The translations under genes and the position numbers were made by a program. DNA of 64,000 nt from DATKNA01 sp963786765 (GTDB taxonomy: Bacteria > Actinomycetota > Actinomycetes > Actinomycetales > Kineosporiaceae): positions 259,307 through 323,306 of the forward strand of contig CAWBAJ010000015.1 of NCBI GenBank assembly GCA_963786765.1, in the 5' to 3' direction. Positions 44,761 through 54,135 of the stretch are shown one piece after another; position 1 is the first letter of the stretch; every line of letters starts with the position of its first letter. Under the pieces are notes generated by a model. The model was not told where the DNA came from, ran no database searches, and saw nothing but the letters and a program-made list of their open reading frames with translations.

Positions 44761-47700
44761 CCCGCGGCCGTCGGGGTCGAGCCGGGACGATCGCGCCGGC
44801 GCGGTCCATCGCCCGGCCCCGGCGGTAGGCGTCGGCCCAGACCGCGTCGCCCGCCCGGGCGCGGCCCTCGTCGATCACCCGGCGCACGAAGGGGCTCCCG
44901 GCGTCGTCCGCGCCGCGCAGGCGCGCGGCGGCGCCGAGCAGCTCGGCGGCGGCTACCGGCCGTCCTTCGTGCAGGGCGACCGCGGCGACCGCGACGCCCA
45001 CGGTCGCGAGGATCGGCAGGTCGTTCGTCGCGCACCGCCGTGCTGGTAGGCCACCCGGACGTGCCGGCCGGCCGCCTCGCCGTCCCCCGTGGAGAGGTCG
45101 AGGGCGGCGAGCGCGGCGTACCCGACGGCGGTGGCGTGCGCCTGGAAGGGGCTCGGGGAATCGGTCGCCGTCAGGGCCGCGAGCAGCCGGCGGCGCGCCT
45201 CGCGGATCGCGTCGCCGTCCTCCTCCGTCAGGGCGATGGCCGCGTCCGTCGCCTCCACCAGGACGTCGCGCATCGCCTCGAGCTCGCCCGGGGAGCGGCT
45301 GCGGCGCATCGCCTCGACGTGGGCGCGGGCACCCGCGGGATCACCGGCGCGCAGCCGGAGGTCGGCCAGCCGCATGTGCGCCATGAGGTCGTCAGACGTC
45401 GTCCCCAGTGCCTGCAGGCGACGCTGGCGCCTCCTCGAAGTCGGCGGCGGCGCCCTCGAGGTCGCCGTCCAGCACCCGCACCTGGCCCCGGACGCCGAGC
45501 ACCGCCGCCAGACCCCAGCTGTCACCGAGGTCCGTCCACTCCCGGACGCCGGCATCGACGTCGGCCCGCATCCGGTCGAGGTCGCCCTCGTTCTCGGCGA
45601 AGGCCATCCGCACGCTCCGGGCGGCGGCCCGCACCCAGGGGTCGGGATCGCCCGCCAGCCGTTCCTCGATATCGCGCAGCGCCTCGTCGCGGCGCTCGGC
45701 GAAGAAGAGCAGCAGCGGGCGCAGCATCCGGGCGGGCGGGTAGGAGCTGTCGTTGCCGACGAGCGCGTCCGCGGCGCTCCCGAACGCCTGCATGCCGTAG
45801 TCGCCGCCGCTGCTCGCCGGTGGGGCGCCGTCGGCACCGGCCTCGGACCGCGGCACGGCGACCGACACCGCGGCCCGGACCGCGCGGACGACCGGGGCCG
45901 CGGGCTCGTCGATCGCACCGGGCAGCTGCAGCACCGTCGCCGTCCAGCCGCAGAGCGTCGTCCGCCTGCTCGCGCAGCATCCAGTACCAGCCCAGGTGCT
46001 GCACCAGCTCCAGGGCCGTGCGGGCGTCACCGCGGTCGACGAGGTGCGCCAGTGCGGCCGCGACGTTGTCGCGCTCCGCGTCGAACACGCGCAGCGCTGC
46101 CGCCTGCCCGGGGCCGCGCAGCAGGGCGTCGTTGCGCGTCGCCAGGCGCAGGGCGTGAGCGGGCCGCCGCGTCGTGGGCGGCCTCGCCGAGCCCGTGCGT
46201 GGCCAGCCGCTCGGCGCCGTATTCGCGCAGCGTCTCGAGCATCCGCAGCCGGCTGCCGTCCGGCCCGTGGTCGGCGACGAGCAGGGACTTGTCGACCAGT
46301 CCCTGCAGCACGTCGGTGACCTCGGCTCCGGCGGCGTCCGGCTGGTCGCGCCAGGTCGGGCAGACCGCGGCGACGGCCGCCGCCGTCGCACCGCCCGGGA
46401 AGACGCAGAAGTGGTCGGCGACCTCGCGCTCGACGTCGGTCAGCAGATCCCAGCTCCACTCGACGACGGCGCGCAGCGTGCGGTGCCGGGGCACCGCGGT
46501 CCGGCGGCCGCCGGTGAGCAGGCGGAACCGGTCGTCGAGCCGGGCCGCGACCTCGGACGGCGACAGCAGCCGCAGCCGGGCCGCCGCCAGCTCGAGGGCG
46601 AGCGGCAGCCCGTCGAGCCGCCGCACGATCGCCGCGAGCGGCGCCAGGGCGTCCCCGCGGGCCGGGACGTCGGCGCCGGCGGCCGCGGCCCGGTCGAGCA
46701 GCAGGCGCACGGCGGGGCTCGCCAGCACCTCGCTCTCGCCCGCGCCGTCGGCCGGGACGGCGAGCGGGCTGAGCGGGTGCACCATCTCGCCCTCGACGCC
46801 GAGGGGCTCGCGGCTCGTCGCCAGCAGGCGAACTCCCGGTGCCCGGGCCAGGACGTCGGCCGCGAGGTCGGCGGCCGCGGCGACGAGGTGCTCGCAGTTG
46901 TCGAGTACGACGAGGCAGGTCGCGCCGGCGAGCGTCTCGAGCACGCGTTCACGGGCGTGCGGCCGCCGCCGCGCCTCGACGCCGGACTCGAGCCCGATGT
47001 CCCGGGAGATCGTCTCGCCGGCCACCTCGCGCACGCCCAGCCCGTCGAGAACCGCGGCTGCCAGGTCCGCCGGGTCCGTCACGGGCGCGAGCTCGACGAA
47101 CCAGACGCCGTCCGGCGCGGGTGGCGACCCGGCGGCGCCGTCCAGCACCCGGACCGCGGTCTCGGTCGCGAGCCGGGTCTTGCCCGAGCCGCCCGCGCCG
47201 GTGAGCGTGACGAGCCGGTCCCGGGCGAGGTGGCGGGTCAGGGCGAGCAGGTCGTCGTCGCGGCCCACGAAGCTGGTGACGGGACGGCGCAGCGTCGTCG
47301 GCGGGGCGGCGGGAGCGCCGTCCTGCCGGAGCGCCTCGAGGTGGAGGGCGCGCAAGGCGCGCGAGGGGTCCGTGCCGAGGGTGTCGGCGAGCGTTCCGCG
47401 CACGGCCTCGTACGCGAGGAGCGCCTGGGTGGGACGGCCGGCGTCGAGCAGGGCCCGCAGACGCAGGGCGGCGACGTCCTCACGCAGCGGCAGCGCCGCC
47501 GCCAGCTCGTCGAGCTCGCGGACGAGGTCGGCGAGCGCGGCCTCGCCGGGGGCGCTGCGCAGGTCGGCACCGATGCGGTCCACGAGCACGCCGAGGTGGC
47601 GTTCGCGCAGGGCGACGCGCTCCGCCTCGACGTCGGCGCCCTCCCCCGCGTCGGCGAGCGGGTCGCCTCGCCAGAGGGCGAGGGCCCCGCGGAGCGTGGC

Positions 47701-48069
47701 GGCGGCACCGGCCGGGTCCCCACCGGCCAGGAGGTGCCGACCCTGTGCGGCGAGGTCGTCGAAGCGGACGGCGTCCACGGCGTCGGGCGCGACGGCGAGC
47801 CGGTACCCTGCAGGAGCCTGTTCGACGGCGGCCGCGCCGCCCAGGGCGCGCCGCAGCCGGCTGACGAGGGATTGCAGGGCGTTCGCCGGGTCGGCCGGGG
47901 CCTCGTCCGGCCACACGGCGTCCGCGAGCACGTCGACGGGGACGGGCCGCCCGGGCGCCATCGCGAGCCGCGCGAGCAGGGCGACGAGGCGCCGGCCGCG
48001 GATCTCGACGTCCTGGTCCCCCACGGTGACGCGCAGGGGCCCGAGGTAGTCGATCCGCACGATCGCCAT
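44742..48069 (-). CDS. AfsR/SARP-type regulator (wHTH-BTAD-NB-ARC-TPR), frameshifted
   Basis: About 1,100 codons from ATG at 48069 (MAIVRIDYLGPLRVTVGDQD). A winged-helix OmpR-type DNA-binding domain (to about 90) and BTAD helices (about 97-240) are followed by an NB-ARC ATPase with P-loop LVTLTGAGGSGKTRLATETA and CLVVLDNCEHLV, then HRTLRAVVEWSWDLL and C-terminal TPR-like helices. Such proteins activate secondary-metabolite or transport genes after ATP-dependent assembly. Frame changes near 46165, 45945, 45425 and 45040; the exact 3' end near 44742-44800 is unclear. It is convergent with the DrrAB-like exporter, a plausible but unproven target. Confidence 0.8.
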
Positions 48070-48104
48070 TGTGTCGTGCAGTGCGTTGCCGCCTCAGGTC
48101 GCTC

Positions 48105-48860
48105 TCAGCGCCGCGCCCGCACGGCGTGGGCCACTGCCCTGATCGTGAAGGGGGGCTCCGGCAGCAGCTCGCGGCACCGCTCCCGGAGCCGGTCGCGTTC
48201 GGCCGGCGGCAGCGACGACACGTGCGCTCCCGCCGGGCCGACGCCGAAGGTGTACGGCTCCCACCAGTCGTCGAACGTCAGGTACCGGACCTCGACGGCC
48301 AGCTCGCCGGTGTCGGCGTCCGGCAGGCCCGCAGCCGCGAACAGCCGCGCCAGGTGGCCCGGGCGTGCCCCCGCCAGGCCGGTCTCGTCCCGGACGGCGG
48401 GGGTGACGTCGCGGGCGGCCGCCCAGAACGGGTCGAGCGGGCTGCGACCGCCGGCTTGGTCCCAGACGCAGGCGGCGACGACGGCCGCGGGCCGAGCGAC
48501 GCGGGCCATCTCGGCGAGGCCGCCGACGGGGTCCGTCATGAAGTGGACGACGAGCTGGGCGAGCACGGCGTCGAAGGTGCCGTCCTCGAACGGCAGCTCC
48601 TCCGCGGGCGCCTCGCGGACGTCGACGTCCGGGAACCGGGCGGCCGCGGCCGCGGCGAAGGAGGGCGACGGATCGACGGCGGCGACCCGGGCGTCACCGA
48701 GACGACGGACGAGGACGGCCGTGAGGGCGCCCGGACCGCAGCCGACGTCCAGCGCTGTCGCCGGCGCGGCGACGCCCGCGAAGTCGGCGAACCGGGCCGC
48801 GAGCTGCTCGGAGTAGCGACCCATGAAGCGGCCGTAGGCGTCGGCGGTGACGTCGAACAT
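48105..48860 (-). CDS. Class I SAM-dependent methyltransferase
   Basis: About 251 residues from ATG at 48860 (GTG at 48869 possible). Motif I is ALDVGCGPGALTAVLVRRLG, the acidic end of strand 2 is VAAVDPSPSF, and EELPFEDGTFDAVLAQLVVH follows, all as in UbiE/small-molecule methyltransferases. The substrate is unknown. It lies downstream of the HxlR gene on the same strand, after an NTF2-like stub, so it probably belongs to that transcript. A 35-bp gap separates it from the AfsR-like gene downstream. Confidence 0.87.
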   Translation of the reverse strand: MFDVTADAYGRFMGRYSEQLAARFADFAGVAAPATALDVGCGPGALTAVLVRRLGDARVAAVDPSPSFAAAAAARFPDVDVREAPAEELPFEDGTFDAVLAQLVVHFMTDPVGGLAEMARVARPAAVVAACVWDQAGGRSPLDPFWAAARDVTPAVRDETGLAGARPGHLARLFAAAGLPDADTGELAVEVRYLTFDDWWEPYTFGVGPAGAHVSSLPPAERDRLRERCRELLPEPPFTIRAVAHAVRARR

Positions 48861-48865
48861 GGTGA

Positions 48866-48937
48866 TCACGGTAGTGAAGGCCCGTGCAGAGCGAGCAGTT
48901 CGTAGATCTCGAGGCGGTCCTCGGCGGTCAACGTCAT
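48866..48937 (-). pseudogene. NTF2/SnoaL-like gene stub (23 codons)
   Basis: ATG at 48937 overlaps the HxlR stop as ATGA. It reads MTLTAEDRLEIYELLALHG, the usual opening of SnoaL-type NTF2-fold proteins, and stops after 23 codons at the methyltransferase start. The rest of the gene is missing, so the methyltransferase appears to have replaced it by deletion. Confidence 0.6.
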
Positions 48938-49392
48938 GAGGTCACCGAGGCCGGGCCGGGGACGACGCGCACCTGCTCCGCCGGCACGTCCTCGTCGCAG
49001 CTGTCGCACCTGAAGGTCTCGCGCACCGGAGCGCCGCAGACGCGGTGCTGCAGAACCCGGGGCGGGCCGGCAGGGTGCGGGTAGTACGCATCCCCCCACT
49101 GGAGCAGGGCCCCGAGCACGGAGCGCAGCGCGATCCCCTTCTCCGTGGCGCGGTACTCGAAGCGCGGCGGCCGCTCCTGGTAGGTGTGCCGCTCGAGGAC
49201 CCCCTCCTCGACGAGGTGGTCGAGCCGTCGCGCGAGCACGGTGCGGGTGATGCCCAGGCTCTCCACGAGGTCGTCGAAGCGGCCACGACCCAGCAGGACG
49301 TCGCGCAGTATCAGCAGCGTCCACCGCTCCCCCACGATCTCCAGAGAGCGTGCGATCGAGCAGACCTGGCCCGGATAGTCGTTGTGCAGCAC
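48934..49392 (-). CDS. HxlR family transcriptional regulator
   Basis: 152 residues from ATG at 49392. The winged helix is canonical: SIARSLEIVGERWTLLILRD, FDDLVESLGITRTVLARRLD, HLVEEGVLERHTYQERPPRF and EYRATEKG. The C-terminal extension contains HRVCGAPVRETFRCDSCDED, with several Cys that could bind metal or sense thiol stress. It is divergent from the MFS transporter gene, 53 bp apart, and two 15-bp palindromes lie between them. Its stop overlaps the NTF2 stub start. It probably controls both itself and the transporter. Confidence 0.9.
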   Translation of the reverse strand: MLHNDYPGQVCSIARSLEIVGERWTLLILRDVLLGRGRFDDLVESLGITRTVLARRLDHLVEEGVLERHTYQERPPRFEYRATEKGIALRSVLGALLQWGDAYYPHPAGPPRVLQHRVCGAPVRETFRCDSCDEDVPAEQVRVVPGPASVTS

Positions 49393-49408
49393 TCCTCCAG
49401 ACTAGAGG

Positions 49409-49455
49409 GTCGCGTCACGCGACTCAATGTGGAAGAGTGCGTCGCATGACGCGAC
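49409..49455. promoter_or_regulatory. Duplicated palindromic operator between hxlR-type gene and MFS gene
   Basis: GTCGCGTCACGCGAC at 49409-49423 is a perfect palindrome around a central base; GTCGCATGACGCGAC at 49441-49455 is the same site with one change, 32 bp away (about three helical turns). The second site covers the ATG of the transporter. Binding by the HxlR protein is inferred. Confidence 0.7.
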
Positions 49456-50882
49456 CCGCAATCCCCCGGCGTGCCTGGCAGGTGCTCGCGGTGACGGCGG
49501 TCGCCGTCTTCATGAGCTTCCTCGACGTGACGATCGTCAACATCTCCTTCCCGGACCTCCGGCGGGACTTCGCGGAGACCCCACTGGCCTCGCTCTCATG
49601 GGTGCTCAACGCGTACACGATCGTCTTCGCGGCGGCGCTCGTCCCGATCGGGCGCTGGGCCGACCGCATCGGACGGCGTCGCACGTTCCTCGTCGGCGTC
49701 GTCGTGTTCGTCACGGCGTCCGCGGCCTGCGGTCTCGCACCCACCCCGGAACTCCTGGTCGCCGCCCGCGTCGTCCAGGCGCTGGGAGCGGCGGCCCTCG
49801 TGCCGACGTCGCTGGCCCTGCTCCTGCCGGAGTTCCCGGTCGAACGGCGGGCGACCGCGACCGCGATCTGGGGCGCGACCGGTGCCGTGGCCGCGGCGAC
49901 CGGGCCCTCGCTCGGCGGCGTGCTCGTCACGGCCGGCGGCTGGCGCTGGGTCTTCTTCGTGAACCTGCCGATCGGGTTGCTCGCCCTGGTCCCCGCGCGC
50001 CGCGTGCTGCGTGAGACGGCGCGGAGCGAGGGCCCCCGGCCGGACGTCGTCGGCGCCGGCCTGCTCGCCCTCGGCGTCGGGGCGCTGGCGTTCGCGATCG
50101 TCGAAGGCCCTGCCTGGGGATGGACGAGCGCCCGCGTGCTCGGCTCGTTCGCCGGCGCCGTCGCGCTGCTCGTCGCGTTCGGCGTCCGCTCCGCACGGCA
50201 TCCGGTGCCGGCGGTGGACCTGCGGCTGTTCCGGATCCGGTCGTTCTCCGCCGCGAACGCGGGCAACCTCGTCTTCTCGCTCGGCTTCTATGCGCTGCTG
50301 CTGTGCAACGTCCTGTTCCTGACCGGGGTGTGGAGGTGGAGCACGCTGCACGCGGGCCTCGCCTTGACGCCCGGGCCGCTGACCGCCGCCGTCCTCGCCC
50401 CTTTCGCCGGCCGGATCTCGGACCGCTACGGACAGCGGATCGTCGCCGCCCCGGGCGGGCTCCTCTTCGCGGCGGGCGCCGCCCTGCTCGCCGTCGGCGC
50501 CCCCGCCCACCCCGACTACGTGCGGCACCTCCTGCCGGCGGCGATCCTCACCGGCGCGGGGGTGGGCCTCTCGGTGTCATCGCTGGGTTCGGCGGCAGTC
50601 GCCGAGCTGCCCCGGACGATGTTCGCCACGGGCAGCGCCGTGACGACCTGCATCCGGCAGATCGGAGCGGTCCTCGGGATCGCCGCGCTGCTGGTGGTCC
50701 TCGGGGACGTGCCGTCGCTTCCGCTGTTCGAGCACGCGTGGTGGGCCATCGCCGCCACGGGGGCGGCGTCCGGGTTGTGCGCGCTCGCGCTCGGGCGGGT
50801 CAGAGCCCGGGACGTCGAGAGCCTCGACGCCCGCCCCGCGGTGCCGGCGCTCCCGGCCGCTGCCCCCGTCGAGGTGGTCTGA
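49446..50882 (+). CDS. MFS drug efflux transporter (DHA2/EmrB-QacA type)
   Basis: 478 residues from ATG at 49446. Motif C-type and motif D1 regions are visible: FMSFLDVTIVNISFPDLRRD in TM1 and GRWADRIGRRRTFLVG in loop 2-3. WVLNAYTIVFAAALVPIG, GAVAAATGPSLGGVLV and GWRWVFFVNLPIGLLALVPA are typical of 14-TM multidrug exporters. It is divergent from the HxlR regulator and its start codon lies within a predicted operator, so repression at initiation is likely. The convergent gene begins 16 bp after its stop. Substrate unknown. Confidence 0.92.
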   Translation: MTRPAIPRRAWQVLAVTAVAVFMSFLDVTIVNISFPDLRRDFAETPLASLSWVLNAYTIVFAAALVPIGRWADRIGRRRTFLVGVVVFVTASAACGLAPTPELLVAARVVQALGAAALVPTSLALLLPEFPVERRATATAIWGATGAVAAATGPSLGGVLVTAGGWRWVFFVNLPIGLLALVPARRVLRETARSEGPRPDVVGAGLLALGVGALAFAIVEGPAWGWTSARVLGSFAGAVALLVAFGVRSARHPVPAVDLRLFRIRSFSAANAGNLVFSLGFYALLLCNVLFLTGVWRWSTLHAGLALTPGPLTAAVLAPFAGRISDRYGQRIVAAPGGLLFAAGAALLAVGAPAHPDYVRHLLPAAILTGAGVGLSVSSLGSAAVAELPRTMFATGSAVTTCIRQIGAVLGIAALLVVLGDVPSLPLFEHAWWAIAATGAASGLCALALGRVRARDVESLDARPAVPALPAAAPVEVV

Positions 50883-50898
50883 CCCAGTGGTCGCGGCG

Positions 50899-51708
50899 TC
50901 AGAACGGGACGCGGGTGCTCAGCAGGCCGTCGCCGGAGCCCCGCCCGGACAGGATGCGGCAGAACTGGACCGCGTCGAGAACGTACGACGGGCGCGATCC
51001 GGCGCCGGCGTCCCCGGCCGTGGCGGAAGCGACTCCGCCGGGCTCGAAGACGTACTCCCGGCCGACCGGTCCGGTCAGGGTCAAGGTGCAGGGCCGGCCG
51101 TGACGCCCGGCCCACTCTCGCGCGACGTCGTCGACGATCAGCCCGTCGTGGTCGACGGTCAGGGTCAGCTCCCCGCCGGTAGCCGCGGCGATGTCGCTCC
51201 GGTGCATCCACGGGTCACGGGTCAAGATCACCTCCAGGAGGTACGCGAAGGTCCACGGTTCGTACTCGTACGGCGGGTTCACCGGCTGCTCGGCCGATAT
51301 CCGCCGGCCGCCCACCAGCCCCGGCATCCGCGTGCGGCCCTTCACGGCCGCAGGGGCGAGCCGCTGGAACTCGGCCACGATCCGCTCCGGCGTCCAGCCC
51401 TCGTACTTCTCGACCTGGACGGCGGTCAACGCGTCGATGAACTCGCCGCCGCGCCGCTTCGCCGTCCGCATCTGCCGCACCTGCTCGCGCAGCGACGCCG
51501 CCATCGCGGTCATGCCGAGCATGTGGGCGGCCAGCGCGCGGACGTCCCAGCCCTCGTTGCACGTCTGCGCCTGCCAGTCCTGGGGGGACAGGCCGCGCAG
51601 CTGCTCGATCACCCGCTGGTACTCCACGCTCATCAGCCGCTTCGCCGTCGCCCGGTCGAGGGCCGGGCTGCGCACCGTGCGGACCGGCTGCGTCACCGCC
51701 GCGGTCAC
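50899..51708 (-). CDS. Mycothiol-dependent maleylpyruvate isomerase-fold protein
   Basis: 269 residues from GTG at 51708, which overlaps the stop of the upstream MBL gene as GTGA. The segment EYQRVIEQLRGLSPQDWQAQ then TCNEGWDVRALAAHMLGMTA is the MDMPI/DinB four-helix start with metal-binding His; TRDPWMHRSDIAAATG is the second conserved helix. Such proteins use mycothiol in actinobacteria. The C-terminal half (LTVDHDGLIVDDV, LTGPVGREYVFEP) resembles an SCP2-like lipid-binding fold. It is the last gene of the TetR-MBL operon; the reaction is unknown. Confidence 0.83.
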   Translation of the reverse strand: MTAAVTQPVRTVRSPALDRATAKRLMSVEYQRVIEQLRGLSPQDWQAQTCNEGWDVRALAAHMLGMTAMAASLREQVRQMRTAKRRGGEFIDALTAVQVEKYEGWTPERIVAEFQRLAPAAVKGRTRMPGLVGGRRISAEQPVNPPYEYEPWTFAYLLEVILTRDPWMHRSDIAAATGGELTLTVDHDGLIVDDVAREWAGRHGRPCTLTLTGPVGREYVFEPGGVASATAGDAGAGSRPSYVLDAVQFCRILSGRGSGDGLLSTRVPF

Positions 51709-52493
51709 GGCCGGGCTCCCACCGCGGTGTCGTGCCCGGGCAGCGGCTGGGCGGGCGCGGCCGGAGCGCACCCGTAGCGCTGCTCGTAGACGTCGGCCAT
51801 CGCGCGGAGCAGCCCGCCGGCGTCGCCCTCGTAGGACGAGCCATGCATGATCGCGAGGCGCTGCGGCTGCAGGTCGGCGAGCCGGCGGTACGTGGCCGGG
51901 ACCAGCGGGCCGAGCGAGGTCTGGTGGAACACGTCCTCGGCGACGATCGCCGCGTCGATGAGGTCGTCCCCCACGATCGCCGGGCCGTTGCCGAGTTGGG
52001 TGAGCAGATCTCCGCAGAACAGGGTGCCGGTCTGCTGCTCGAAGAACACGTGCGACTCCCAGTTGTGCGGGACGTGCGGCGTCGGGATCTCGACGACGCG
52101 TCGGGCCAGTTCGGCGCCGCCGAGCTCGATGACCTCACCGTCGGCCAGCGGGCGCGGGGGCCGGGCGGCCTGGTCGGCGATCGTCAGGGTGCAGCCCAGG
52201 GTGCCGTGGGCGACCTGGGCGTGCGGGGCGGCGGCGAGGAACTCGTTCATCGCGCCGCACTCGTCGGCCTCGACGTGGGAGAACGCGATCCAGCGCAGGT
52301 TCTCGACCGGGAGCACACGGGCGATCGCCTCCGTGACCAGCGGGAACAGCCCCCGCATGCCGGTGTGGTAGAGCAGCGGCTCCTCGGCGTCGACCAGGAA
52401 CTGGTTGAACGTGAAGCCGGTCGGCCCGACGTCGGGCACGAAGGTCGAGATCCGGTAGATGCGCTCGGCGATCTGATCGACGCTGGTCTGCAT
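51705..52493 (-). CDS. MBL-fold metalloprotein, ODP/flavodiiron-like
   Basis: 262 residues from ATG at 52493 (GAGGAGG upstream). It begins VDQIAERIYRISTFVPDVGP and carries AFSHVEADECGAMNEFL in place of the HxHxDH of standard metallo-beta-lactamases. HxExD is the diiron pattern of ODP/flavodiiron proteins that bind oxygen or reduce O2/NO. HNWESHVFFEQQTGTLFCGD is the second metal-site segment. It lies between the TetR gene (22 bp upstream) and the maleylpyruvate-isomerase-fold gene (overlap). A redox-sensing or detoxifying role is inferred. Confidence 0.85.
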   Translation of the reverse strand: MQTSVDQIAERIYRISTFVPDVGPTGFTFNQFLVDAEEPLLYHTGMRGLFPLVTEAIARVLPVENLRWIAFSHVEADECGAMNEFLAAAPHAQVAHGTLGCTLTIADQAARPPRPLADGEVIELGGAELARRVVEIPTPHVPHNWESHVFFEQQTGTLFCGDLLTQLGNGPAIVGDDLIDAAIVAEDVFHQTSLGPLVPATYRRLADLQPQRLAIMHGSSYEGDAGGLLRAMADVYEQRYGCAPAAPAQPLPGHDTAVGARP

Positions 52494-52515
52494 GGCCCCT
52501 CCTCGTGGGCGCGGG

Positions 52516-53178
52516 TTACGACGACGCGCGGTCGCGCGCCGGATTGCCGTAGTGGGCCGCGAACATGGCCGCAAGCCCGGGCATCGCGGTGGTGAACTGA
52601 CCTGACTCGAACGGCTCGCCGGGGGCGTTCGCGAGCTGCTGACTGACGACCCCCGAGACGAGCACGGTCCAATCGCGCAGTGCGACCTCGACGTCGACGT
52701 CGGCCCCGATGAGGTCGCGCTGCTTGAGCGCCGCGAGCCGCGCGTAGCTCTGCCGGTAGAGCTCGACGGCCGGCTCGTACGCCGCCTCGCTCGGCCGGTA
52801 GCCGGGAACCGGGCGCCAGAACAGCAGCTGGGCGTACGCGAGGTTCTCGACCGACCAGCGGACGAAGTCGTTCCCGGCCCGCAGCATGATCGCGCAGAGG
52901 TCGTCCTCGAGCGGAGGCTGCGCCTGCTCGCACGCACGCATGTGGTCGAGCAGCCGGGACCATCCCCGCGCGAACAGCGCGTCGTAAAGCGCGTGCTTGG
53001 ACGGGAAGTAGACGTACAGGGACGGTGGGCGGATCCCCATCCGCCGGGCGATCTCACCCAGTGACAGCCCGGCCACGCCGTCCTCCGCCATGATCCGCAC
53101 GGCGTGGTCGAGGACCTCCTCGATCGTCTCGATCCGATGCCGCTGCCGGCGGTCGAGCGGGACGGCGTCGGAGGTCAT
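52516..53178 (-). CDS. TetR/AcrR family regulator
   Basis: 220 residues from ATG at 53178. The helix-turn-helix is LSLGEIARRMGIRPPSLYVY then FPSKHALYDALF; the C-terminal helices (ENLAYAQLLFWRPVPGYRPS) fit the WHG/TetR_C group. It is first of a three-gene operon with the MBL protein and the maleylpyruvate-isomerase-fold protein. A 19-bp palindrome lies 13 bp upstream, so autoregulation is likely. Confidence 0.92.
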   Translation of the reverse strand: MTSDAVPLDRRQRHRIETIEEVLDHAVRIMAEDGVAGLSLGEIARRMGIRPPSLYVYFPSKHALYDALFARGWSRLLDHMRACEQAQPPLEDDLCAIMLRAGNDFVRWSVENLAYAQLLFWRPVPGYRPSEAAYEPAVELYRQSYARLAALKQRDLIGADVDVEVALRDWTVLVSGVVSQQLANAPGEPFESGQFTTAMPGLAAMFAAHYGNPARDRASS

Positions 53179-53190
53179 AACCAGGAGGAT

Positions 53191-53209
53191 GTCCTAATGC
53201 CATTAGGAC
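53191..53209. promoter_or_regulatory. 19-bp TetR operator palindrome
   Basis: GTCCTAATGCCATTAGGAC: perfect 9-bp arms around one central base. It is AT-rich against the local background and sits 13 bp before the TetR start, where autorepression sites usually lie. The remaining 53210-53416 has no gene and no other clear feature. Confidence 0.8.
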
Positions 53210-53416
53210 GTCAAGAGTCACCTTCGCTACCCGGGAGCCGCCGCACGTGCGCTCGACGGCCTCCGGCTTGGTCGGCGTCGTGCTGACGCCGCGTCGGCGC
53301 CGGGATGGTCTCGGCCCGGCGCGGGTGGAGGGTGTCCCCGACCGGCGCGGGTGTCGGGTCAGGAATCCCGGCGTGCCCCGCCGCCGCTGCCGGTGACTCG
53401 TCGAACGCGGTCCGTA

Positions 53417-53983
53417 TCAGCTGCCGGCGCTTGGTGTACCCGGCCCTTCCGGCGGGGTTCCGTAGGGCGGAGGGGGCGAGGCATCTGCCGGCGGGCTCTG
53501 GCCAGGTGGTGTCTCGCCAGCCGATGCCGGCGATGCAGTCGACGCAGAGGAGCCCGACGAGCCCGGTTCCGAGCGCTCAGGTGTCTTCGACGCCGCCTTG
53601 CGGATCTGCTCGGCGATCTCGGTGAAGGTTGCCGCGAAGGCCGTGCTCACCGAGTTGCCGACGCGCTTCACGTCCGCCTTGACGTCCGGATCCCTCGCCG
53701 CGCCACCGAGCACCTCGAAGACGTCCTTGGCCGCTTCGCTCAGGCGTCGGACGGCCTCTTGGACCTCGGCCTTCGCGGCGCCGCCGCGGGAGGACTCGGA
53801 CGGGGCCGTGGAACCGGTCTCGGCGGCGCCGTCCGGCATCGCCGAGGTGCCTCCGGCCTCTGGTCCCTCCCCGGTCTGCCGCGCCTCCGCCGCTCGCTGC
53901 TGCTCGAAGGCCTCCTTGAGCCTTCCCGTGAGCGCGCTGATCTGTTGCCCCGCGTCGCTCCATGCCTGCCGCCCGTCCGTCAT
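53417..53983 (-). CDS. Hypothetical protein, helical with Ser/Pro-rich ends
   Basis: 188 residues from ATG at 53983 (MTDGRQAWSDAGQQISALTG). Two helical segments, GQQISALTGRLKEAFEQQRA and KAEVQEAVRRLSEAAKDVFE with TAFAATFTEIAEQIRKAASK, are joined by low-complexity Gly/Ala/Ser; the C-terminus is Ser/Pro-rich. No signal peptide or membrane span. I have seen this layout in actinobacterial proteins of unknown function. It is convergent with nothing close; the 152-bp region to the next gene shows no feature. Confidence 0.7.
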   Translation of the reverse strand: MTDGRQAWSDAGQQISALTGRLKEAFEQQRAAEARQTGEGPEAGGTSAMPDGAAETGSTAPSESSRGGAAKAEVQEAVRRLSEAAKDVFEVLGGAARDPDVKADVKRVGNSVSTAFAATFTEIAEQIRKAASKTPERSEPGSSGSSASTASPASAGETPPGQSPPADASPPPPYGTPPEGPGTPSAGS

Positions 53984-54135
53984 GTCTCATGGCTACTCGC
54001 TCCGCCGGCTCCGCACCACCCCCGGCGACCGTCATCTGAGCCTGACGGGCCGATGGAGGCGCCCGTGGGTCTTCGATCGCGCGCGCCGACGTGGGGACGC
54101 CACCGCCGCCCGCCGCCCGTGCCAGGATCGTCGTC

